This document shows, one piece after another, positions 24,180-30,896 of a stretch of DNA of 33,437 bases (its first letter is position 1; every line of letters begins with the position of its first letter). Under the pieces are notes generated by a model, which was not told the DNA's origin, ran no database searches, and worked only from the letters and a program-made list of their open reading frames with translations. The stretch spans positions 1-33,437 of the forward strand of contig CAMYOJ010000027.1 in the NCBI GenBank assembly GCA_947259985.1. The letters are read 5' to 3'. This stretch comes from an uncultured Woeseiaceae bacterium (GTDB lineage: Bacteria > Pseudomonadota > Gammaproteobacteria > Steroidobacterales > Woeseiaceae). Both the position numbers and the translations under genes were made by a program.

Positions 24180-25627
24180 GATTCCGCGTCTTTCGCCGCT
24201 TCCTCACGGATCGTCTCTTCGGGCGTCTTGCGTTCCCGGAGGAATCCGTCGATCCGCTCGAGGTCCTGCACGGCCAGGTTGCCGGCCGCCTGTTTCAGGC
24301 GCAGCGCGTTCAGCACGTAGTCGTAGCGACTCTGGTAGTAGTTCGTGATCGCGAGGTACAGCGAGAACTGCGAGTTCAGCACGTCGACGATCGTTCGCGT
24401 GCCGACTTCGAAACCCGCCTGCGTGGCTTCGAGCGCCGTACGGCTGGACTGCACGGCCTGTTGCAGTGCCTTCACGCGGCTTCTTTCGGATACGACGCCT
24501 AGATATGCATCACGTGCCTGGCGCTCCGTTTCGCGAGTGACGCGCTGTAACTGTTCGCGAGCCGCACGGTGCAGGTAGACGGCCTCGCGGACACGCGACG
24601 AAGTTCCGCCGCCGGAAAAGATCGGCACCGTGAATTGAATCCCTATGTAGTCGGTGTCCTGGGTCGTATCGATATCTTCATTGGTGGTGCTTGGAGGAAC
24701 AAGTGGGGGGGACCCGGGACGAGAGATGGTCGAGTCACCATCTGATGTCGTCTCACTCGTGCGCGCCACCAAATCAATCGACGGATAATGGCCGGTTCGA
24801 CGGAACGCGATCTCGTCGCGAGCGATCTTTTCATCGAGGCGGCTGGCCAGGAGATTAAGGTTCTGGCTCATCGACAGATCAACCCAGCTCGCCTCATCAT
24901 TTGGCGTAGGCGTAATCAAGGGAAAATCCTCGCCGGGTGCCGACAGGGCAGGTACGTATTCACCGGTGATCTCGCGCAGGAATTCGCGCGCTGTCGCGAG
25001 CGAGCGCTTCGCGGCAATTTCGTCGGCGACGGACTGGTCGTAGGCTGCCTGTGATTCCTGCACATCGGTAATCGCGATTAGCCCAACCTCGAAACGTTGC
25101 TTGGCTTGCTCGAGTTGTCTTGCAATGGCCGTGCGATCCGCGTGGATCGACGTCAAGCGGTCCTCAGCAGCGAGCACACCGAAATAGCGTTCCGCCACAC
25201 GCACGATCAGGTCCTGTTGGGCCGCTTCCCTGACGGCTTCGGCGCGCGCGACCTCTTTGTCTGCTCGGCGCAGGTTGACGACCTGGTCCCAGCGAAACAG
25301 CGTCTGGCGCATCTCGATCCGCCAAAAGCTCGTGTCTGTGCTCTGATCGAAAGAAATCGTGCCTCCTGTCGATGGCTCGAAGGAGGATCCTGAGGGTTCG
25401 ACTCTCGACCACTCGCCGCTGGCGGATAGCTGCGGCAGCAGCACACTGCGCGCCTGCGGCTTCGATTCGAGAGCCGCAAGGCGACGCGCCTCCGCCTCAT
25501 GAATCTGCGGATCGCTTTGCAGCGCCTGCTGATAGATCTCGAGCAACGAAGCAGCCTGGGCCGCTCCAGGCAGCGTGAAAGCGCCGAGAACAAGCAATAA
25601 ACCATTGATCGTTTTACGTTTTTTCAT
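24176..25627 (-). CDS. tolC: TolC family outer-membrane channel protein
   Basis: TolC forms the trimeric outer-membrane duct for tripartite efflux pumps and type I secretion. From ATG 25627 the product has 483 residues: a signal peptide (MKKRKTINGLLLVLGAFTLPGAAQA), then SLLEIYQQALQSDPQIHEAEARR, the standard TolC opening, and two repeats of the OEP domain. GVVSERSRVKALQQAVQSSRTALEATQ and GFEVGTRTIVDVLNSQ in the second half are strongly typical. An in-frame TTG lies 9 nt upstream at 25636; the ATG is preferred because gggaaa precedes it closely. The upstream gene is a PCMT-family methyltransferase, an arrangement known in gammaproteobacteria. The region between them is rich in dyads. Confidence 0.93.
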   Translation of the reverse strand: MKKRKTINGLLLVLGAFTLPGAAQAASLLEIYQQALQSDPQIHEAEARRLAALESKPQARSVLLPQLSASGEWSRVEPSGSSFEPSTGGTISFDQSTDTSFWRIEMRQTLFRWDQVVNLRRADKEVARAEAVREAAQQDLIVRVAERYFGVLAAEDRLTSIHADRTAIARQLEQAKQRFEVGLIAITDVQESQAAYDQSVADEIAAKRSLATAREFLREITGEYVPALSAPGEDFPLITPTPNDEASWVDLSMSQNLNLLASRLDEKIARDEIAFRRTGHYPSIDLVARTSETTSDGDSTISRPGSPPLVPPSTTNEDIDTTQDTDYIGIQFTVPIFSGGGTSSRVREAVYLHRAAREQLQRVTRETERQARDAYLGVVSERSRVKALQQAVQSSRTALEATQAGFEVGTRTIVDVLNSQFSLYLAITNYYQSRYDYVLNALRLKQAAGNLAVQDLERIDGFLRERKTPEETIREEAAKDAES

Positions 25628-25633
25628 GTTTCC

Positions 25634-25647
25634 CAATTCCGGAATTG
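25634..25647. promoter_or_regulatory. 14-bp perfect palindrome at the tolC start
   Basis: CAATTCCGGAATTG is a perfect dyad whose edge lies 6 bases upstream of the tolC ATG. It overlaps the place where a ribosome site would be, so it could be an operator or a hairpin affecting translation. Confidence 0.45.
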
Positions 25648-25670
25648 AGTGGCCAAGCGCCCCAAGGTGT

Positions 25671-25684
25671 TATAGTCTACTATA
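25671..25684. promoter_or_regulatory. palindrome TATAGT-ct-ACTATA upstream of tolC
   Basis: A 14-base AT-rich dyad with 6-base arms. The minus strand also reads TATAAC at 25674-25669, a possible -10 for tolC; the matching -35 position (about 25692-25697) falls in the arm of the 56-base element and is a poor hexamer. Confidence 0.35.
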
Positions 25685-25689
25685 TCACT

Positions 25690-25745
25690 AAACCAGTTGC
25701 ACTACGGTGCTTTGCTCTTAGATGCACCAAGGGGGTAACTGGTTT
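25690..25745. repeat. 56-base nested inverted repeat between the PCMT gene and tolC
   Basis: Outer arms AAACCAGTT (25690-25698) and AACTGGTTT (25737-25745) are perfect over 9 bases. Inner arms GGTGC (25706-25710) and GCACC (25724-25728) enclose a 13-base loop. It may be a terminator of the PCMT gene, a leader RNA of tolC or a tiny palindromic element. An NtrC site was considered, but the half-site spacing is wrong. Confidence 0.5.
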
Positions 25746-25773
25746 CGTTTGTTGTTGTCATTTTGTGCCCTGC

Positions 25774-26424
25774 TCAGAAAGAAAACTGCGGTGGTAATGC
25801 TCCGTGCACGAGCGGTGCGAGCGTCGTCTCGAACAAAGAAACGCTGTGCCAGTCTTTGCCGTCCGTGCGCTCCACGAGCCTGGCTTCCATCGCCGGGGCG
25901 TCGCCGACGACGACGAACAAGCGCCCGCAGGGGTTCAGTGCTTCTACGAATCGCGGATCGAATGACTGTATCGATCCGGTAACCGCGATCGCATCGAAAC
26001 CGCCTTCGGGTAACTCGCGCATGGCGTCCATCTGGACGAGCTCGATGTTATCCAGGTCGTGGGCGGCCAGTCGGGCCTCGGCCGTGCTGAGGAAATCTGC
26101 GTGGATATCAATGCTTGTGACCTTTGCGGCCAGGCTTGCGAGACACGCCGTCATAAAGCCACTGCCGGTGCCGATTTCAAGGACCTTTTCATCGCCCTCG
26201 AGGCCGAGCGCCTGCAACAGCCGGCCCTCGATGGTCGGCGTCATCATGCGTTCCCCATGGCCAATCGGGAGTTCCATATCGGCGAATGCCAGGGACTCAT
26301 AGCCTTCAGGGACGAAACGCTCGCGCGGCAATTGCCGAAGCATCGCCAGGACATCTTCATCATAGACGTTCCAGCCTCGAACCTGTTGATTGACCATTTG
26401 CAAGCGTGCAAAATCGATATTCAT
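25774..26424 (-). CDS. protein-L-isoaspartate O-methyltransferase family protein
   Basis: The 216-residue product belongs to the PCMT family, SAM-dependent enzymes that methylate isoaspartyl residues so that damaged proteins can be repaired. It opens MNIDFARLQMVNQQVRGWNV and has RERFVPEGYESLAFADMELPIGHGERMMTPT, the PCMT region that recognises substrate, then motif I VLEIGTGSGFMTACLA. The C-terminal third (VVVGDAPAMEARLVER) diverges from classical Pcm, and the substrate has not been shown for this tolC-linked subgroup. Placement directly upstream of tolC on the same strand suggests shared regulation. The ATG at 26424 gives the family-typical length. Confidence 0.83.
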   Translation of the reverse strand: MNIDFARLQMVNQQVRGWNVYDEDVLAMLRQLPRERFVPEGYESLAFADMELPIGHGERMMTPTIEGRLLQALGLEGDEKVLEIGTGSGFMTACLASLAAKVTSIDIHADFLSTAEARLAAHDLDNIELVQMDAMRELPEGGFDAIAVTGSIQSFDPRFVEALNPCGRLFVVVGDAPAMEARLVERTDGKDWHSVSLFETTLAPLVHGALPPQFSF

Positions 26425-26605
26425 GCCTTTCTTACCTATAAGCGATTGAAATTAAATGAAAAGATCGCTCGTCATTCGCATCCGAAAGACACGCCGGACA
26501 ACACTCGCCAACAGCTCTTCCTGAATTATGGTGAATAGCCGCAGTCCGCTCACGTTGCTGGGATATGCTTACAGATGCCTGGTTTTTTTGAGCTTTTTGT
26601 ACCCC

Positions 26606-26635
26606 GTATCTCGATTAAGGGAGATACTCATCGAG
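26606..26635 (+). promoter_or_regulatory. overlapping, mutually exclusive hairpins upstream of the GGDEF-EAL gene
   Basis: GTATCTC (26606-26612) pairs perfectly with GAGATAC (26621-26627). CTCGAT (26610-26615) can instead pair with ATCGAG (26630-26635). The arms share bases, so only one can form at a time. The features of a c-di-GMP riboswitch were not recognised. The gene starts 58 bases downstream. Confidence 0.3.
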
Positions 26636-26692
26636 CCATAATAATAACAAATGATCCTAACTAACTTGGCTGTATCGCAAACCGGGCTCTGA

Positions 26693-29020
26693 ATGTCAGT
26701 AACCGTCATTATCATCGCACTTGCAATCCTCGCCGTCGGCGCGGCCCTGGCGTTGCTGTTCGTGTGGTTATCCGGCCGCCACCTTGCGCGGCGCGTGAAG
26801 CGACTCAACGAGGAGATGCTCGAAGCCTCGAAAGATGCGTCTGTCGGACGACGCATGACAATTCCGAACGATCCAGAGACCGCGCAGCTTGCGCATACCG
26901 TCAATCGTCTGTTCGACGCTCTCGGTGAGCGGGACGAGAAGATCCAGGGTCGCGATCGCCTGTTCAAAGACTTTGCGCGAACCTTGCCCGAAATCGTCAT
27001 TATTCATGACGAAAAGATCCTGTTGGCCAACGAATCCGCGGCGAGTCTCGTCGGTCTCGAACCGGCGCAGCTTGTAGGGCGCGAGTTGTCTGACCTAGTC
27101 AAGCCGGCCTACCGCGCGCTGTTTCGCAAAACGGTTGCCAAGCGCCTTGCCGGCGAGAATGCGCCGCGACGCATCGAAATGCAGCTTATCAACGGCGTCC
27201 AGACGGGCCTGTGGGTGGAAGCGCAGAGCTCGGACATCGAGTTCCATGGCCGTAAGGCGATCCTTACTGTCGCGCGGGACATCAGTCATCGGAAGAGCCT
27301 CGAGGTGTCGCTGTCGCGCAGTAAGCGACAGGCGCAGTATACGCTCGAGTCGATTGCCGAAGGCGTAATCACGACTGACAATGATGGCCGCATCGACTAT
27401 ATGAATCTTGCCGCCGAAACCCTGACCGGTACCAATCGTGATGATGCGGCGGGGCACCGCGTCGGAGAATTGTTCACGCTCGTAGATGACACGGATCGCC
27501 GTCCGCTCGGCGATCCTGTTGAACGCAGCCTGGCGATGCGCCGACGCGTCAACATGGGACGTCGCGCCGTTATGGTGAGTATTGATGGCGAGCACGAACA
27601 TTCCGTGGATATCTCGGCGTCGCCCGTTCGCGGCCCCGGCAATGCGATCTCGGGCACCGTCGTTGTATTCCATGATGTGAGCGAGTTACGCGGCCTGACG
27701 CGGCAGATGTCCTACCAGGCGACCCACGATCCGCTGACCGGGCTTATCAATCGTCGTGAGTTCGAGCGACGCCTCGAAGAGGCGATGGACACAGCGCATA
27801 CCGAAGAAGCCGTGCACATGCTGTTCTATATGGACCTCGATCGCTTCAAGGCTGTCAACGACAGCTGCGGTCACCAGGCCGGCGATAACATGCTGCGCGA
27901 GGTCGCGAGCCTGATCAAGGACAAGGTAAGAGACTCGGACTATGTCGGCCGCCTCGGTGGCGACGAATTCGGCGCCTTGCTGATGGGCTGCCCGATCGAG
28001 AAAGCACGCCAGCTCGCAACCGACATCTGCCAGGCCATCGCCGATTACCGCTTCGTCTGGAAGGATAAGATCTTCAACATTGGCATTTCCATTGGTCTCG
28101 TCCAAATAAGCCACTCGACGGGCAAATTGCAGGACGTGATGGCGGCTGCCGACTCGGCATGCTACATGGCGAAGCAGCAAGGTCGCGGAAAGGTGCACGT
28201 CTACTCGGCGCGTGATGAGGTTGTGGCGCGCGAGCGCGGCGACATCCAGTGGTTGCGTCAGTTGCAGACCGCGTTGCACGAAGACAATTTCGAACTCGCA
28301 GTGCAGCCAATCATTGCGATGAGCGGGAGGGCAGATTCCGGGCCGTCGGTCGAGGTGCTGATAAGGTTCAACGACGGGCAAGGGCGGCCGACGAACTCGG
28401 CGGAATTCCTGCGCCCTGCCGAGCGCTACCAGATGATGCCGCAGATTGATCGCTGGGTGTTTAACGCGGTGTTGGCGGCCCTGGGGAGCGGAGAGATCAA
28501 GCTACCCTCGAATCGCAGTTGCGCAATCAACCTGTCCGGGCAAACGCTGGGCGACGAGTCGTTTCTTGGATTCGTTGTCGATACGCTCGATCGATCAGGG
28601 GTTGCGCCGTCGTCAATCTGCTTCGAGGTGACGGAGGGCGCCATCCTGTCGAACGTGCAGCACGCGCAACGATTCATCGAGGTTTTGCACGGCATTGGCT
28701 GCGAGTTCTCGCTCGACGACTTCGGCAGCGGCCTCGGCTCCTTCTCGAGTCTCAAGCACCTGCCGATCGATTACCTGAAGATCGACGGCACCTACACGCG
28801 TAATTTGCAGTCCGATCTTGTGAACCAGGAAATGGTCTCTGCGATGATCAGGCTTGCGCGTACGATGCAGTTTCGAATCGTTGCCGAGCAGGTCGAGCAC
28901 CAGGAGGATTTCGACTGGCTTCGGGACATTGGCGTCGACTTCGTGCAGGGGCATTTTATCGAGGAACCGACGATGCTCGGCACGACGACTACCGGGACTT
29001 ATCGAATCCTGACCCCCTGA
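26693..29020 (+). CDS. membrane PAS-PAS-GGDEF-EAL cyclic-di-GMP signalling protein
   Basis: The 775-residue protein has one N-terminal membrane helix (about 3-26), a HAMP-like linker (28-90), and two PAS domains (about 92-200 and 215-335). A GGDEF domain carries an intact GGDEF at 422-426 (RLGGDEFGALL) plus FYMDLDRFKAVND and HQAGDNMLREVA. A C-terminal EAL domain reads EVL at 554-556 instead of EAL but keeps the catalytic glutamate. NLSGQTL, EVTE, DDFGSG (D675-D676), LKIDG, VAEQVE and VQGHF all retain the phosphodiesterase metal and catalytic residues. It could both make and degrade c-di-GMP, with the balance set by the PAS input. The start MSVTVIII lacks a strong ribosome site. Confidence 0.93.
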   Translation: MSVTVIIIALAILAVGAALALLFVWLSGRHLARRVKRLNEEMLEASKDASVGRRMTIPNDPETAQLAHTVNRLFDALGERDEKIQGRDRLFKDFARTLPEIVIIHDEKILLANESAASLVGLEPAQLVGRELSDLVKPAYRALFRKTVAKRLAGENAPRRIEMQLINGVQTGLWVEAQSSDIEFHGRKAILTVARDISHRKSLEVSLSRSKRQAQYTLESIAEGVITTDNDGRIDYMNLAAETLTGTNRDDAAGHRVGELFTLVDDTDRRPLGDPVERSLAMRRRVNMGRRAVMVSIDGEHEHSVDISASPVRGPGNAISGTVVVFHDVSELRGLTRQMSYQATHDPLTGLINRREFERRLEEAMDTAHTEEAVHMLFYMDLDRFKAVNDSCGHQAGDNMLREVASLIKDKVRDSDYVGRLGGDEFGALLMGCPIEKARQLATDICQAIADYRFVWKDKIFNIGISIGLVQISHSTGKLQDVMAAADSACYMAKQQGRGKVHVYSARDEVVARERGDIQWLRQLQTALHEDNFELAVQPIIAMSGRADSGPSVEVLIRFNDGQGRPTNSAEFLRPAERYQMMPQIDRWVFNAVLAALGSGEIKLPSNRSCAINLSGQTLGDESFLGFVVDTLDRSGVAPSSICFEVTEGAILSNVQHAQRFIEVLHGIGCEFSLDDFGSGLGSFSSLKHLPIDYLKIDGTYTRNLQSDLVNQEMVSAMIRLARTMQFRIVAEQVEHQEDFDWLRDIGVDFVQGHFIEEPTMLGTTTTGTYRILTP

Positions 29021-29141
29021 CCTGAAAACGTCCGACAGTCCGGACGCCACTCCAGACCCCGACCGAGCCGTGTGAGGCCGATCACGGAATATTCAAGGGT
29101 AGCTGCGTATCCTTAAGGCACCGGAGTTGTGGCTTAAGCAG

Positions 29142-29645
29142 ATGAATTCAGTCAGACCACGCGGTTGGCTTACGCGACTGTTCGCGAAAAAGCCCGAGCA
29201 AGAAAAACGCGTCACGCCGTACCATGCGGTGGCGATTCGCTGTAATGACAATTCATGTCAGGTGGCGATCGACAGCCAGTTCCAGCGCCATCTCTCTGCC
29301 GAAGCACCCTTGCTACCGTTGGATGGATGCGATCGCCCCGATCAGTGCGAGTGCCGCTACCAGCATTATGAAGATCGGCGCGGCGAACCGCGTCGTCGCT
29401 CGGATCACGGCTTGTCAAATCAAAGTGATTCAAATCACGAGGAGCGCCGGCAAGAGAAAAGCCGTCGAGCGGAGGACCTTCCTGAGGAAGAAACGCCGTT
29501 TTCCGTGTCTGAAGACAGTTACTATGAACACGTAGGCGACACAATTCGCACAGCGGCTATCGATCCGAATGAGCCGGACGGTGTCGATCCCTACAATTCG
29601 GGCAGCTTCGACAAGTCGAAATCCTGGAAACCAAATTCGCGCTAG
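29142..29645 (+). CDS. hypothetical Cys/Arg-rich small protein
   Basis: The product (167 residues from ATG 29142) has a basic start (MNSVRPRGWLTRLFAKKPEQ), then a compact conserved-looking block from about 28 to 90: YHAVAIRC, CQVAID, LPLDGCDRPDQCECRYQHYEDRRGEPRRR. The CDxxxCxCRYxHxxDRR pattern recurs in proteobacterial proteins of unknown function and could bind a metal. The rest is highly charged and low-complexity (HEERRQEKSRRAEDLPEEE), likely disordered, with a Ser/Tyr/Asp-rich tail. An in-frame TTG lies 15 nt upstream at 29127 with ggag before it, so the start is uncertain. I assign no function. It closes the chromosomal part before the IS element. Confidence 0.6.
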   Translation: MNSVRPRGWLTRLFAKKPEQEKRVTPYHAVAIRCNDNSCQVAIDSQFQRHLSAEAPLLPLDGCDRPDQCECRYQHYEDRRGEPRRRSDHGLSNQSDSNHEERRQEKSRRAEDLPEEETPFSVSEDSYYEHVGDTIRTAAIDPNEPDGVDPYNSGSFDKSKSWKPNSR

Positions 29646-29823
29646 TCAATACGCCTCGTGCTCTCTCGAGTTATCGTGGATGATCCCGCAGCCCGGTCGG
29701 CAGGCGACATGGGCGAGACTCTGGAATCGGCCACAAGTTACCGCTCAAGCTTCCGCTTTGCCCCCGAAACCGGCCGCTCGAGCGACTGCTTTCGGCGTAT
29801 GATGGAGTTCTGCTACTGACCCT
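29646..29823. other. region between the hypothetical gene and the IS110-like element
   Basis: No gene is supported in these 178 bases. If the element belongs to the IS110 subgroup, whose bridge RNA lies in the left end upstream of the transposase, this stretch could contain it; if it belongs to the IS1111 subgroup, the left end would be short and this is host DNA. The left border cannot be set by eye. Confidence 0.4.
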
Positions 29824-29893
29824 ATGTATGGACTCCCCCAACCCAGTCGCCTAGGTTGGAGGTCGACCAAAACCATAAAGAGAGTCCATACAT
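29824..29893 (+). repeat. 12-bp inverted repeat enclosing the transposase leader
   Basis: ATGTATGGACTC (29824-29835) and GAGTCCATACAT (29882-29893) are exact complements, with a further CCAACC (29838-29843)/GGTTGG (29854-29859) pair inside. The right arm covers part of the purine-rich ribosome site (agagag, 29879-29884) and the first two bases of the start codon, so the folded RNA would hide the translation start. Confidence 0.65.
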
Positions 29894-30830
29894 GTCGTAT
29901 TCAACAACAGTCGGGGTCGACTTAGCAAAGAACGTTATCCAGGTGTCGGTGGTATCCGGCCGTGGCAAGGAGTTCGTGAACCGCTCGCTGACGCGCAACA
30001 AGTTCGCGGAGTTCCTGGGCAAGCAGAAGCCATCGCTCGTTGCCTTTGAGTCGTGCGCAACCGCGCACTACTGGGCGCGTACCGCACAGCGGCACGGGCA
30101 CGAAGCGCGCATCGTTCCCGCCAAGGCGGTGGCGCCGTTCCGTCAAGGCCACAAGACCGACAGCAACGATGCCTTGGCAGTGGCTGAGACTGCCCGTCGG
30201 CCGAACATCAAGGAAGCACCGATCAAGACAGTGGAACAACAGGGCCTGCAGGCGATCCTGCGCGCACGGGATCGGCTGATCCAGGAGTGCATTGCCCAGT
30301 CGAACCACCTGCGTGGCATCTTGCTGGAGTTCGGCATCGCGATTCCGCAGGGCTTCGCGGCACTGCTACGAACACTCCCCGAGGTGCTCGAGGACGGCGA
30401 CAATGAGCTGCCGGACTTCTACCGGCCCACGCTGCACCGCATGTACCACCGCATGCTCGAACTTCGACAAGACATCGACGCGATGACCAGGGAAGTCGGG
30501 CAACTGGTGAAGAACCACTCGGTCTGCAGCCGATTTACGGCACTCGAAGGTGTCGGCCCCATCGGTGCCATGTCATTGCATGCCACGATCGGCTCCGGTG
30601 CGGCGTTCAGCAAAGGCCGCGAAGCGTCCGCCTATGTTGGTCTCACGCCGCGGCAGTACAGCAGCGGCGGCAAGGCCAACATCGTGGGCTTGAGCAAGCG
30701 GGTCGGTAATCGCAAATTGCGTTCCGTGCTGATCCAGGGTGCGTTAGCCTATGTGTACCGTATGAAGGAGCCGCGCTCCGCCAAGGACCGCTGGTTGAAG
30801 GGTCTCATTGAGAGAGCGGGACCGCGCCGA
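29824..30830 (+). mobile_element. truncated IS110-family insertion sequence
   Basis: The left part contains a perfect 12-base inverted repeat at 29824-29835 and 29882-29893, followed by the transposase gene. The right end is missing: similarity to IS110 transposases stops near 30830, 7 bases before the stop codon of the oppositely oriented fiber gene. No target duplication can be defined; IS110 elements usually make none. Both borders are approximate. Confidence 0.75.
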
Positions 30831-30896
30831 ACCTACTCAGTTCCCGCTACTTTGATTTGCTGCAATCCTACTAACCTGTTGGCGGAGCTCGGTTAG
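29892..30896 (+). pseudogene. IS110-family transposase, C-terminus replaced by fused antisense sequence
   Basis: The frame gives 334 residues from ATG 29892. The N-terminal DEDD (RuvC-like) domain shows TVGVDLAKNVIQ, VAFESCATAHYWAR and KTDSNDALAVAE. The C-terminal Transposase_20 domain has LEGVGPIGAMSLHATIG, AYVGLTPRQYSSGGK (probable serine nucleophile region) and GNRKLRSVLIQGA. After WLKGLIERAGPRR the typical ending (a VAxANKxARIxWA block) is absent. The frame instead runs about 22 codons into the antisense strand of the fiber gene and stops at 30896. Roughly 30 residues are lost, so activity is doubtful although all visible catalytic motifs remain. IS110 enzymes use a bridge RNA to choose targets. 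Confidence 0.82.

Noticed and set aside
25690..25745. NtrC or other GCAC/GTGC-type enhancer site
   Set aside because: The half-sites are 4 bases apart instead of 7, and no sigma-54 promoter is visible.
26059..26538. Plus-strand frame opposite the PCMT gene
   Set aside because: It is the antisense shadow of a recognised methyltransferase and has no similarity of its own.
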